A stretch of 64,000 nucleotides of DNA from contig NC_066583.1 of the NCBI RefSeq assembly GCF_024323335.1, positions 416,652,031 to 416,716,030 of the forward strand, in the 5' to 3' direction. Position numbers and translations under genes: made by a program. The DNA is from Lathyrus oleraceus (lineage: Eukaryota > Streptophyta > Magnoliopsida > Fabales > Fabaceae). Of the stretch, positions 10,930 to 22,588 are shown in pieces; the stretch's first letter is position 1; each line of letters begins with the position of its first letter. Under the pieces are notes generated by a model, which was given only the letters and a program-made list of their open reading frames with translations, searched no databases and had not been told where the DNA came from.

Positions 10930-11530
10930 AGTATGACCGGAGTAGTAGGTAGGGATGTCACATCCATCATAATAGTTTAATCTTTGCCCGTTCACTATAA
11001 AAGCACTACATGAATGGTCACAGATTTCTATTGCTCTAGATTTCAGGACTTTGGTGACCTCATAAGGGCCAGTCCATCTTGAGCGTAGCTTACCAGGAAA
11101 TAATCACAATCTATAGTTAAATAGAAGTACGAGGTCACCTATGTTAAATTCTTTTTTAACTATATTTTTGTCATGCAATGCTTTTGTTCTTTCTCTATAG
11201 ATGATGGCATTTCCGTAAGTATTTTGACGTAGTTCTTCTAACTTATAGATGTCTAGAATGTGTTTTTCACCAGTTGCTAAGTAGTCCATATTAAGGGCTT
11301 TTATGGCCCAATAAGCTTTATGTTCTAGCTCAAACGATAGGTTGTAAGATTTTCCATAAACCAATTGATAAGGGGTTGTTCCTATGGGGTTTTTGAATGC
11401 GGTCTTGTAAGCCCACAATGCTTCTTGTAGTCTTAGGGACCAATCTTTCCGGGATATTGAAACAGTTTTCTCTAAGATTTATTTAATCTCCCTATTTGAT
11501 ACTTCCACTTGACCACTGGTCTACGGATGA
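10930..11530 (-). pseudogene. Integrase C-terminal part, Athila group
   Basis: Minus-strand translation gives HP-stop-TSGQVEVSNREI, then RKDWSLRLQEALWAYKTAFK and, in the open stretch 11104-11418, LVYGKSYNLSFELEHKAYWA. After a TGA it continues LFPGKLRSRWTGPYEV and FIVNGQRLNYY. These are the conserved end of the integrase core (the PYHPQTSGQ-E region) and the C-terminal domain typical of Athila-group integrases. The catalytic first two aspartates are missing because the sequence is cut at about 11530 by Ogre LTR sequence. Confidence 0.8.
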
Positions 11531-12278
11531 CCTATAATCTTTCACCATAAAAAATGACTTTACAAGCAAAATTAGCTCTTGACTTAAACATGAAAGTTGT
11601 TTGGGATGTCATGAGGAGTAACGTTTCTATTGGAATCATTTTCATATGACAAATATTATAGGAGATAGGGTCTAGGGAACACCAATTTTGACCAGTTGAC
11701 TTTCTCTAGTCAACCACCATGAACCAACTTGCAAACTTGATATTCTCTTGATGTTTGGGAATCATGGAGGATCATATATGTGTAAGATGATGTAATATGA
11801 AGTATCCCTTGAAATATTTGATCAAATTATGAAGAAACATGTTGAGGAAGTCACACAAGATACCTAGATGAATTAGGGATTCCAAGGCAAACAAGCTTCA
11901 AACTCTTGATGATTTCTTGATTAAAATGATATGTGAAGACCAAAGGGATCCATACATGATGCCTAGAACAAATGTAAACCAAATCCTGATTGATCTCCTT
12001 GCATTGAGGGTCTTAAACCCTAGATATGAGCTTGATGAGGCATTGGTGGATGTACGCACTACCTACAAAAGAATCAAAGCTATACATAGACATATTTTTG
12101 ATATTTTGGTTAGTAAAAAATGAAAAACAAAGTATGATACAATCAAGTGTGCTTGGTGATCTCTCTCAATGCAATCCTAATGAATGAGGGGTAAGGAGGA
12201 TGCCAAAGTGTGATCCCAAAGCCAATGCAAATGATGAGATATCATGAGGGATCTTAGGGTCAAAATTCGGGTCTTACA
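11531..12278 (-). mobile_element. Ogre A 3' LTR, U3 piece only
   Basis: Starts (minus) TGTAAGACCCGAATTTTGAC at 12278 and matches the first 750 bases of the LTR of copy C (54496 down to about 53750). It stops abruptly, with three to six bases of overlap (ATGACC), at the Athila integrase. About 3.9 kb of LTR is missing, so the junction is a deletion or illegitimate recombination rather than an insertion end. Confidence 0.8.
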
Positions 12279-14873
12279 GCTTCCCCTATTTAAGGACATT
12301 CTAATTGAGGATATGAAGGTTAAAATCTTCGTATCAACTAAGTAGAATCAACTTAAATAACAACATATAGAAAAAAATTTGGTCCCTAAGAGACCTCATG
12401 ATGCATATGATATGAATGTTAAAATAATCTTTGTGGGGAAAATATTGCCACAAAGGAAAAGAATCCGGAGAGACTGAAAGTCCACAGGAGCATAATGCAT
12501 TCCATAGGGAACACTCACTGGGGAGACAAAGACTTTAGGGGATAAACAGTTGTGCGTAGGCCAGGATACGACTTGAAAACTGCTGGAGACACGAGAAGAA
12601 TTCCATGAAAATAAATCAATGGAAGGACTTGGTTGGGGATAAAGGGAAAATCTGCATGGGAAACGGGTAAATCAGAACAAAACTGAGATACTCGTACCAA
12701 GTAGGGGATTGGAGATTTCATCGAGGAAATACGCACTCAAACTCAACTGGGGAAGAATGAAATTCAACACAGGAGTACCAGAAGTATATTATCTATTACC
12801 AATTACTGGGTAGGAAGATAATGTACTCTGACAGAGGGACATCTGTTACCGATTAGGGTAAACATATCAAGGATGACTCGCTGAGAACAAGAAGGCGTAT
12901 TCGTTACCGGTTACTAGGTAAGAATAGCCTACTGGGGGAAAATAGAATTTACGACTACCTGTTACTGGGCAAAAGACCAAAGAGAGAATATCCGTCACCG
13001 GTTAAAGTGAACATATCAAGGATAAACTCAAAGGAAGAATATCCGTCATCGGTTAGGATGAACATATCAAGGATAAACTACTAGGAAAAAGTAGGAATTT
13101 TTTCTATCAGTTACTGGATAGAATACCGAAGAGAGAATATCTGTCACCGGTTAGGATGAACATATCAATGATAGACTCAGCTGGGGAAAGCAGGATTTAC
13201 AACTACTGGTTACTGGGAGAAGACTACAAAGAGGAGAAAATCCGCCATCGGTTAAGATGAACATATCAAGGATTAACTCTCTGGGGAATAAAATAGGGAT
13301 TACAACTACCTTTTTATTGGGTATAAAACCATAAAGGGAGAATATCTGTCATCGGTTTGGATAAACATATCAAGGATAGACTGCCTGGGGAAACGTCAAA
13401 ACGACTCCGCTAGAGAACGTAAAGGAAGTAGATTACTTCTATCGGGTATTGGGAAAAAGTAAAGTACTCAAAAATCGAGAAGAATATTACCAATTACTAG
13501 GTAATTGATTCTCAAGGGACCAAAAGTATCTTTCTAGGTAAGAGCTAGAAAGAAACGGCCAAACAAGGACTCAACCGAAATGAGGATATAACTCAAGGGG
13601 AGTGGTTCTATCCAAATAATTTACTGGGGAGGAAACTAAAATAATAATCATCCACGAGGAAATAACTCAGTGGGGAAACGATAAAGGTTAAATTCTTTAT
13701 GCTTAATGGGTTGACACTCTACCATTGAAGGAGGACAAACACACCAAACCTGTATGGGGAAATAATATCACCGTAGTAGGGAATCAGAATAATAAAATCA
13801 AATGCAATAACAAATGCATAATGAAACATCTGATGATGTATTTTATGCATGAATATGTATGTATATGTTTGATGATTATGCTGACAAAACCATCACAAAG
13901 GATACAAATATCACATATTTGAATCACCACTGCAACACTCGGCTAATCTCAACAAGGTAGGACCACCAACTGGAGAAAAAATGCTGGGGATGAACATAAA
14001 TAATCTGGATTTAAATCTCTCAATCCTGGATGGGGAAAGAGAAAAGATCTGCTGAGGATCCAAGTTGTCAACTCTATGGGGAATTCTAGGTCAACATCAT
14101 ATCAAATGGGAGACAAACTCGTAGGGAACCAAATTAGATACTTCTCAAAATCAACAGTGTCGTATATGAAGGTGAACTCCTCCGGGGAGTACAAGAGATA
14201 AAACTCTACACGGAGGATCTAGGCAAACTGCCGAGGATGTGAGCCTACAACTCAGCTGGGGAAAAAGTTTGTGAAAGGGACCGATCACCAGCTCAACTCT
14301 ACTGAGGAATAAATGATGAACTGTTTGTGAGGTGTCACCAAACCAACTGCTTGGGGAAGACCAACAAGGCTTCGCATGTCAAGACTTATCTGTTCTTAGA
14401 CTGCTGTTGATGTTTCTTACTAAAATCAATTGCTTTTAAAGTAATTGCTTTTATATTTTTAAGAAAAAATGATTTTAATTTATTAATTCCTTTCAAAATT
14501 ATCATCATAAGAATTCAATTTTATTTAGCTGAAATAAATAAGAGTATAAATAATTGGATAAAAAGCTCAACTTTATTTAATAGAATGGTAGTCTGTAAAT
14601 GACAAGACTCCATAGATCTTTACAAAATGGTAATTTACATGGAAAAGGGGCCACATTGAATACAATGACCACTACTCTCCCTACCAACTTCAACATCCGT
14701 TATGCTTTTGGCTTCGGTTGAGAACTGAATGACTTGCTTAAAACTGCTCCAATGATCAGGACCAACCGAATGCCGTTACTTGCCATAATCCCTATTTTTT
14801 TACCTAGATTACCCCAAGGTGGGGTACTCAATCTATTGGGATGAATTTCTGTTTTATGTCTCTAACTTTTTCT
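12279..14873 (-). other. Ogre A 3' region between pol and LTR
   Basis: Non-coding. On the minus strand it ends with TTAAATAGGGGAAGC directly before the LTR, the likely plus-strand primer site. Satellite-like repeats occupy about 12780-13390. The rest holds A/G-rich text with many short GGGGAA runs, and a minimal form of the hexamer microsatellite (about 13855-13870). No open frame has coding character. Confidence 0.7.
12780..13390 (-). repeat. Satellite-like tandem repeats in Ogre 3' region (A)
   Basis: At least six degenerate copies of a unit that includes ATGAACATATCAAGGAT preceded by ATCCGTCACCGGTTA-like sequence (near 12871, 13009, 13063, 13160, 13259 and 13365). These alternate with segments like ACAACTACCGGTTACTGGG. 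Spacing is irregular, about 50 to 140 bases. Hypervariable 3' regions of Tat-lineage elements are known sources of satellites (for example PisTR-A in pea); whether this is the same unit I cannot say. Confidence 0.75.
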
Positions 14874-14950
14874 TGGATCGCTCTTTCGGGTTTTCAATCC
14901 ACCGAGACGCTCATTTTTGCCTAAGCCGCCCTTTCGGGTTTTCAACTTAG
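14874..14950 (-). promoter_or_regulatory. Tandem GAAA-loop hairpins after pol (A)
   Basis: On the minus strand, hairpin 1 (14950-14921) has the outer stem CTAAGTT/GGCTTAG, a GAAAA/C internal loop and CCC-GAAA-GGG at the tip. Hairpin 2 (14901-14874) has the outer stem TGGATT/GATCCA with the same internal loop and tip (one change, GAG for GGG). Hairpin 1 begins 18 bases after the pol stop. The same pair is present in copies B and C. Confidence 0.7.
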
Positions 14951-14968
14951 CGAGCTGTTCTTTTCTTT

Positions 14969-17900
14969 TTAGGTGAAGTATTTCTTGACTGCATCGGCGT
15001 TCACAAGACAAGTGAACTTTACACCATCCATAGTTGTATGAATCAAAGCACCACCTGAAAAGGCCCTCTTCACAACATATGGGCCTTCATAATTAGGAGT
15101 CCATTTGCCCCTAGCATCAGGTTTGAAAGACAAAATCTTCTTGAGCACAAGGTCACCTTCTTTGGACACACGAGGCCTAACCTTCTTATCAAATTCCTTC
15201 TTTATTCGTTGTTGATATAACTGACCATGACACATGGCAGTCAGTCTTTTCTCTTTAATTGAATTCAACTGATCATATCTGGTCTGACACCATTCAGCTT
15301 CAGTCAACTTGGCTTCCATTAATACACGTAGTGATGGGATCTCAACCTCTACTGGGAGCACGACTTCCATACCATAAACAAGAGAGAAAGGGGTTGCCCC
15401 TGTTGAAGTGCAGACAGATGTACCGGTACCCATACAGAGAAAACGGGAGCATCTCATGCCAATCTTTGTACGTCACAACCATCTTCTGGATGATCTTGTT
15501 GATGTTCTTATTTGCAGCTTCAACAACCCATTTCATCTTTGGTCTATAGGGAGAATAATTATGATGTGCGATCTTGAAGTCTTTGCAAAGAGCTTCCACT
15601 ATATTGTTATTTAAGTTAGATCCATTATCAGTAATGATCTTACTTGGCACACCATAACGACATAAATCTGATTCTTGATAAACCTTATAACAACTTACTT
15701 GGTCACATTCGTATACGATTCCGCTTCAACCCACTTTGTGAAGTAATCAATAGCCACCAGAATAAAACGATGTCCATTCGAAGCTTTGGGCTCAATCATG
15801 CCAATCATATCAATTCCCCACATGGAGAAGGGCCATGGAGAGGAAATGAAATTCAACAGTGTCGGAGGAACATGAATTTTATCTGCATAAACTTGACACT
15901 TGTGGCATTTCTTCACAAACTTGCAACAGTCAGATTCCATTGTCAGCCAATCATAACCTGATATCAACATCTTCTTTGTCATAGCATGTCCATTGGAATG
16001 AGTACCAAAATAACCTTCATGGACTTTAATCATCAATTAGTCTGCTTCGTGTCTATCCACGCATCTGAGCAAAACCATATCGAAGTTTCTCTTGTAAAGC
16101 ACATCACCATTCAGGTAGAAGTTGCCAGCTAATATTCTCAAAGTCTTCTTATCTTTCAAAGATGCCCAGCGGATAAATCTGACTTTAGAGGAAACTCTTG
16201 ATGTTAAAATACCACGGCTTTTCATCTTTAACTTCTTCAATGGAGAACATATGATCTGGCATATCAAGACGCATCATAGGCAAATTGGGAACTTAATTCC
16301 AAAATTTCACCATAATCATTGAAGCCAACGTTGCAAGAGCATCTGCCATCCGGTTTTCATCTCGAGGGATATGATGAAACTCATCCTTCGTAAAGAAAGT
16401 TGAAATCCTCCTTGCATAGTCTCTATATGGTACCAAACCGGGTTGATTCGTCTCCCATTCACCTTTGATCTGATTCACAACCAAAGCTGAATCTCCATAG
16501 ACGTCAAGATACTTGATTATGAGATCAATGGCCTCTTCAAGCCCCATAAAGCAAGCTTCATACTCAGCCATGTTGTTTGTACACTTGAAAGTTAATCTAG
16601 TTGTAAACTGAGAATGAGTGCCTTGAGGAGTAATAATCATTGCCCCAATGCCATTACCACATGAATTAACAGCTCCATCAAATACCATGCCTCAACGAGA
16701 ACTAGGTTTTTTCCCTTCTTCAAGCAATGGTTCAACACAATCTTTCATTTTCAGATAAAAAATCTCTTTGTCAGGAAAATCATACCACACTGAATGATAG
16801 TCTTCAATCGGTTGGTGTACCTTTAATAGCTTTTTGAGATCGGTATTCAATATCATACCCGGATAACAAAATATTCCAACGAGCAATCCTCCCAGTTAAA
16901 GCATACTTTTCAAAAATCTATTTGATTGGATCCATTTTGGATATCAACCAAGTATTATGATTAAACATATACTGGCGTAGACGCTTAGAAGCCAAAGCCA
17001 ATGTGTAACATGTCTTTTCAAGCATAGAATACTGAGTCTCACAGTCGATGAACTTCTTACTGAGGTAGTAAATTGCATACTCTTTCTTTCCATATTCATC
17101 TTGGTGACCAAGAACACAACCCATACTCTCATCAAGTACAGTCAAATACATGATCAATGGCCTTTCTTCATCAGGCGGAGACAAAATCAGAGGCTCAAGC
17201 AAATACTCTTTGATACTGTCAAACGCTTTCTGGGAATCTTCGTTCCAATCACAAGACTGATCATTCCGAAAAAGCTTGAATATAGGCGCACATGTGGCAG
17301 TCATATGCGATATAAATCTTGAGATATAATTCAAGCGGCCGAGAAAACCTCTGACTTGTTTCTCAGTTTTGGGAGCAAGCATTTCTTGTATTGCTTTGAC
17401 CTTGGCATGATTAACTTCAATACCCTTCTCAGTGACAATAAAGCCCAACAATTTACCAGAACGAATGCCAAAATTACACTTATTGGGATTCAAGTGGAGT
17501 TTGTATTTCCTCAAACGCTGGAATAACTTCAACAAATGCTCAACATGTTCTTCTTCATTACTTGATTTGGAAATCATATCATCAACATAAACTCCAATAT
17601 CTTTATGCATCATACCATGAAAAATAGTGGTCATAGCTCTCTGGTATGTTGCACCAGCATTTTTAAAACCGAAAGGCATCGCTCTATAACATAATGTTCC
17701 CCAGGGTGTAATGAATGGGGTCTTCTCCATATCATCAGGTGCCATCTTGATCTGATTATAACCGGAAAATCCGTCAATAAAAGAAAAGACTTTGAATTTA
17801 GTTATATTTTCTACCAACATGTCAATGTGTGGCAAAGTAAAATCATCTTTCAGACTAGCTTTGTTCAAATCTCTATAATCAACACACATACAGACTTTTC

Positions 17901-18409
17901 CATCCTTCTTAGGAACGAGCACAATGTTGGCCATCCATTACGGATATTCAGAGGTAACAAGAAAACCAACATCAATCTTCTTCTGCACTTCCTCTTTGAT
18001 CTTTACTACCATATCAGGACGAGTCCTCCTCAACTTCTGCTTGACCGACGGGAATTCTGGCTTCAACGACAATCTATGCTCCACAATCTTAGAATCTAAA
18101 CCAGACATGTCTTGATAGTATTAAAAAAACACATATGAATATTCTCGAAGAAGATAAATCAACCCCTTCTTAGCCTCTGGACACAGTTGAGACCCAATCT
18201 TGACTTCCTTCACATCATCTTCGGAACCCATGTTGACTAGTTTAATCTGCTCTTCGAACGACTAAATGGCTTTTTCCTCATGCTCAAGTAAACAAGATAA
18301 TTCATCAGATACTTCTTCATCATCAATTTCTTCCTTAGCCTCAAACACAGGGAAATCAAAGTTTGGAGAGGGAGTAGGATCATTATATTCAACGGGTTTG
18401 AGAATTAAC
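14969..18409 (-). pseudogene. Ogre A pol: RT, RNase H, archaeal-type RNase H, integrase
   Basis: Downstream exon of the polyprotein. It starts LILKPVEYNDPTPSPNFDF after the intron acceptor. RT occupies 17934-16918, with palm motif YVDDM and the preceding MPFGFKNAGATYQR. The first RNase H follows (YAIYYLSKKF). The second, archaeal-type RNase H is 16688-16293 (FDGAVNSCGNGIG, NNMAEYEACFMGLEEA, MADALATLAS). Integrase has the zinc-binding HEGYFGTHSNGH...CCKFVKKCHKC, the aspartates in WGIDMIG and ITDNGSN, and E in VVEAANKN. The C-terminus ends near 14969. Breaks: TAG at 18262-18264, TAA at 17938-17940, a stop after MDPIK at 16918, and a frameshift in the integrase near 15440. Not functional. Confidence 0.85.
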
Positions 18410-18657
18410 CTGCATAATAATTTGATATTTTCATTTTAGAGAAGTGAATTGTGACCAAATATTATGCAGATGGAATATTATTATTTATTTATATTTTTTG
18501 TGATTACCATTTTCAGAAAAGAAAAAAGTAAAATAAAACATCATAGATGTGGATGAATAAAAATTGTCTTTTATTGATGATAATTGAAATGCCAACAATG
18601 TTCATTTCTCCCTTAGGCATAAGAGAAGAGTTTTTCTTAAAATGAAAAAAAAATTAC
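18410..18657 (-). other. Ogre intron between protease and RT (A)
   Basis: 248 bases. The donor is CTAA|GTAATT at 18657 and the acceptor TTATGCAG|GTTAATT at 18410. The in-frame TAA ending the upstream frame lies in the donor. Removal joins ...RSK to LILKP in frame. The same sites are found in copy C. Splicing at this place is documented for Ogre elements of legumes. Confidence 0.75.
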
Positions 18658-18902
18658 TTAGACCGATGAATAACAGTAGGAACATCAACAACAACCCAAT
18701 TGTTGCAAGTCTGGCCATGCGTCACAAAGTTGGCGCAAACTTCATCTTCATCATCACTATCCTCAATCACAGCAGCTGAGTGTTGATCATTCCCATGAAT
18801 TAACCCTCCACTGTGGAAACTTGGTTGCACATCTTCAGGCTTGACGTTGAACGACCCTGGTTGAAATCCCAATCCGGCCCTATTCTTGTTCTCATACCAT
18901 AC
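18658..18902 (-). pseudogene. Ogre A protease-region end, split by insertion
   Basis: Codes WYENKNRAGLGFQPG and then VKPEDVQPSF and GLIHGNDQHSAAVIEDSDDE up to the splice donor. It aligns residue by residue with the end of gag-pro in copy C (about 60500-60264), and is about 75% alike by eye. The frame is cut at 18902, where the TG...CA end of copy B's LTR begins. The upstream part of copy A is not in the window. Confidence 0.8.
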
Positions 18903-19114
18903 TGTAGCGGTAAATTCATGATCATCAAGCTATGGATAAGCAAGATATCAAATAACAAGAGTCGCCACCGCACTTTTATTGTTTCCAAGGGAAAAGGGAA
19001 AAGTATGAACAAAACCCAAAAATAAGAAGTTTTCAAATCAAAACTAATAAAATGTCAGAGATTACAGGTAAGGGGGTTGGTTACACAGAGGGAAGGTGTT
19101 AGCACCCAAAGTGT

Positions 19115-19130
19115 CCTAGGTACTCCTAGG
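19115..19130. promoter_or_regulatory. CCTAGG-TACT-CCTAGG hairpin in Ogre LTR
   Basis: Two self-complementary CCTAGG hexamers, four bases apart, can form a 6-bp stem on either strand. The same 16 bases occur at 19477-19492 and 50031-50046, and a changed form at about 46409-46424. The position is constant, about 210 bases from the LTR end. Confidence 0.5.
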
Positions 19131-21097
19131 GAGCCCTTTTTTTGTGTGCATATGTATTTTGTACAAATGATGTTTGCAAACAAATAGAATGGGGGGTGAG
19201 AAAAGAATTTATTAATTATATTTTTGTGTTTGACAAAACCTTCGGACTTGTTCCTACGTACCTGTACCAGTAAATTCATGATCATCAAGCTATGGATAAG
19301 CTAGAGTTCAAATAACAAGAGTTGCCACCGCGCTTTTATTATTTCGAAGGGAAAAGGGAAAAAAGTACGAACAAAACCCAAAAGTAAGAAGTTTTCAAAT
19401 CAAAACTAATAAAATGTCAGAGATTACAAGTAAGGGGGTTAGTTACACAGAGGGAAGGTGTTAGTACCCAAAGTGTCCTAGGTACTCCTAGGGAGCCCTT
19501 TTTGTGTGCATATGTACTTGGTATAAAGTGATGTTTACAAACAAAATAGAATGGGGGGATGAGAAAAGAATTCATTAATTATATTTTTGTGTTTGACAAG
19601 ACCTTCGGTCTTGTGCCTACGTACCAACATAAAAATGAGGGATCAAAACCTCGTAGTCCGTGATACAAATTTCAAAGTGGATGCATTGCTTTTAATAAAA
19701 ATTAAGTTTGAAAGGCACAAAGGCCTAAAAATGGTTTGAATGAGTTAGTTCTTTTTGGCTTTTTGAAAGTTTAAGTCAAGTATAGTTAAGTTTATTTACA
19801 AGTTTGATTTAGAAAAGAAGTTTGAAAATGCAATGGCATAAGGCCAAAGTTTCTATCTTTTGCAAAAGTGGTCAAAGTTGAGAACAAAATAAGTTCGATC
19901 AAAGAAGATTTTGAAAAAAAGAGAGGGAGAGATTTTGAAATTAAAGAAATGGGGAGAATATGAAGAGACTATCCTATGTACAAAATTAAAAGTTTAGAGT
20001 TGAAAAGATCTGACCAAATGGGTAACAATCCAATAGACAAAAATGTCAATAGAAACCTAGAATTCTCTTGGACTTTTTAGAATCAAGCAACACACAAATG
20101 CACAATTATATTATCTTGAAGAGCAAGGCATCAAATAAAGATGGCCACAACCAAGCTTATCCATTCCATGATATTCCCCAAAATAGCCCATGTAACAGAT
20201 GAATTTCACAAGTCACGAGTTCAAAATAACAGCTTCATAATGATCATGTTGCAGATGAACTTAGAAAGATCTTGAATGATGTATCAGATGATGTTTCAAA
20301 CTGCAAGCACTTGGTTTCACAATAAGTTGGCATTGGCCAAGTCCTTTAGCATAGGAATGTTGCCTAAATTCTAAGTCCACTTGTCCAAGATCAAGCCAAC
20401 AGTCCACACAAAAGTTTTTTAGGGTTTTTGTTGTTATTATGTAGATATTAGTCAAAGACCACACAAACAAGCAAAGCACAAACAAAATATATCACACAAT
20501 ATGGTCCAAGTGGACAAAGTGAAAATTACATTAACATAAACAATTAGAATGATATGAACAATGGCAAATGTATAAAAGCTAGAATTAAATGACATTAAAG
20601 TAAAGGGCTTAAAATTAAAAGTTAGTAGTTAATATGTTATAAGTTAGTATTGTTTTGCTTTTGCTTTTCATTTTAAGACATTCTTTGGAGAACACTTAAC
20701 CCACTTATCACAAGCCTGGATCCTTGAACCAAGACATCTTTCCAAGGAAGGAAAAAAGGCCAAGTTTCCACACAATACCATGAAAGAGGGGAAACTTACA
20801 ATCTCACTAACTAGAATTCTTATGCCTTTTGTGTCACAAATTTAGCGCAATGTTAAGCAATCGTAATTGGACTTATGTAGAAGTCACAACTATTTGAGGC
20901 CAGGCAATAGAATTTTGGGGTTAATGCATGTTAGAGACATAGTATAATGGACTATTCTCATGAAACATACCACACACAAAAAGAATATGCAAAAGGTGTG
21001 ACCTAATCTCATCCATACTCATGTTAATTTTTCAATAAACTAGCCTTAGGATCTTGAGACATCATAGACCAAATAAAATGAATGAATGAAGAAGAGG

Positions 21098-21393
21098 GAG
21101 GGGAATGGATCAAAACACAAATTGGTCAAAGGAGGACTTTTATCAAATTAATATCATATATTCATTTTGAGAGATGGATTGTACATTCCATCAATCCCCT
21201 AAATCCAATGATATTAACTCAACAAAGAGGGATAAGATGAAGTGGGAGGGGAATGGATCAAAACACAAATTGGTCAAAAGAGGACTTTTACCAAATTCAT
21301 ACCATCCATTCATTTTGGGAGATGGAATGTACATTCCATCAATCCCATAAATCCGATGATATTAATTTGACAAAGTCAAATCAACCTTGACCA
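21098..21393. repeat. 148-base tandem duplication in solo LTR
   Basis: Two copies, starting at 21098 and 21246, of a segment beginning GAGGGGAATGGATCAAAAC and containing GGAATGTACATTCCATC-like palindromic sequence. The matching places in copy B (about 25595-25740) and copy C (about 51664-51810) have it once, so the duplication is private to this LTR. Confidence 0.75.
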
Positions 21394-21840
21394 AGGCCCA
21401 ACAATAATAGTCAAACACAAACAAGTCATCACAATTGGTCAACAAAATTATTTGACATTTAATCAAATAAAAAATACTAAAATAAGGCATTTAAATTAAA
21501 TATGGTTTGTCCAATTCCTAAAACCTCATCAAAACACCAAAGAAATGGCCATGAGATTTATCATAGGTCAAACAAGGTCAAAGGGCCTTGGAGAAAAAAT
21601 TTCATAATTTTTGGACATTTAAAAGTATTTTTAAATAATTAAAAACAAATGCAAAACCAATTAAATCATGAAAAATATTAATAATGATCCAAAAAATAAT
21701 TTTAATTCAGAATATGAAAGAGGAAAAGATTTGAAATTTTTTGGTGAAACTCTCATATTTTTTGGATCAATATTAAAATTAATATGAATTAATGAAAATA
21801 AAAGGATTAAAATGAAAATTAAATGATCAGAAAAAACGTG

Positions 21841-21886
21841 GACCACTTGATCTCCCTCATTAATTGAGGTGGCAGATCAAGTGGTC
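21841..21886 (-). promoter_or_regulatory. Long stem-loop in Ogre LTR leader
   Basis: GACCACTTGATCT and AGATCAAGTGGTC form a perfect 13-bp stem. Inside it CCTCA and TGAGG form a second stem around TTAAT. It lies about 700 bases downstream of the TATA box at 22581-22588, so it would be in the transcript leader. An 11-bp version occurs in copy C at 52259-52300. Confidence 0.6.
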
Positions 21887-22580
21887 ACAAGCGCGCAATC
21901 CATAATACACCAGAGTCAACGTGCCATAGGAAAAGTAATTCAAACCAACGCACGCGATTATTTCATTTCAAATGGATCATGTGACTCTGAACACCCCAAC
22001 TCACCATAGGAGCTACAACTCCGGTCTCCTTCTCAGGCAAGCCTCACCGGACTGGTTAAGTCATAACCATCACCAAAATTAAAAAGAAGGACATGCTTTC
22101 AAAGTAAAAATGGCACTGAGCACGAATCTGACCTCAATTTATCCTAACTCCAAGTGTATTGAGAGATACATGGAGTTGAAATTTGAGGTACAAGAACTGA
22201 CTTACTTCGATTTGGCCTCAAAGCAACTCAATATTCTTTCCTACATTGGTAGGACTTCAGACAACCAAGGAATCAAGAGAATTTTGAGCAAGATTAAGAG
22301 AGAATCGAAGAGATTAAAATTTATGGAAAATACCTTCAAAATAGGTCTGGATTCAGCTGTTCTTGCCTTGGCTCATGCTTGATCTCACTCCAAATGCTTG
22401 CAGAAGAAGAATTGAATGCTCAAAAGGTCTTGGATCCCTGGAGTTTTGAATCTCAAATCAGTGAGAATTCAAACTCAATTTCAAGTGAAATTCTCAGGAT
22501 TATCCTTTGGAATGAGAGGGTTAGAGGTTTGGGATCAAAGCTGGCGCAAATGTATGTGAAATTCTAAGCATATGGAGCTC

Positions 22581-22588
22581 TATTTATA
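22581..22588 (-). promoter_or_regulatory. TATA box of solo LTR
   Basis: TATAAATA on the minus strand in GGCTATAAATAGAGC, same LTR position as in the other copies. Confidence 0.6.

Larger units (their letters stand above)
4283..11530 (-). mobile_element. Athila-group Ty3/gypsy element, 5' truncated
   Basis: Minus-strand order is integrase end (11530-10930), env-like region 1 (10669-9420), linker with promoter-like sequence, env-like region 2 (8694-7243), 3' untranslated region, hairpin and purine tract (6196-6161) and 3' LTR (6157-4283). An env-like frame after pol is characteristic of the Athila group (Cyclops in pea). The LTR abuts an Ogre-type LTR at 4282/4283. The upstream part (5' LTR, gag, protease, RT) is missing: at about 11527-11531 the integrase runs directly into an Ogre LTR. 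All frames carry stops or shifts. Confidence 0.8.
11531..18902 (-). mobile_element. Ogre copy A (Ty3/gypsy, Tat lineage), truncated both ends
   Basis: Minus-strand order from 18902 is end of protease (18902-18658), intron (18657-18410), RT-RH-archaeal-type RH-INT (18409-14969), tandem hairpins (14950-14874), 3' region with repeats (14873-12279) and a 748-base piece of 3' LTR (12278-11531). The archaeal-type RNase H between RH and INT and the intron between protease and RT define the Ogre/Tat group. Upstream, the protease is split at 18902/18903 by the LTR end of copy B. Downstream, the LTR is broken at about 11530. Confidence 0.85.

Noticed and set aside
18903..19130. GGTGGCGACTC inside the LTR end as a possible primer binding site (would put the LTR end about 60 bases earlier)
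   Set aside because: All copies, including the solo LTR with target duplication, extend to TTTACCGCTACA or its variant, so the motif is inside the LTR.
22110..22567. Two plus-strand frames in the solo LTR starting MALSTNLTSIYPNS
   Set aside because: They lie antisense to the LTR transcript leader, and the matching places in copies B and C are broken by stops.
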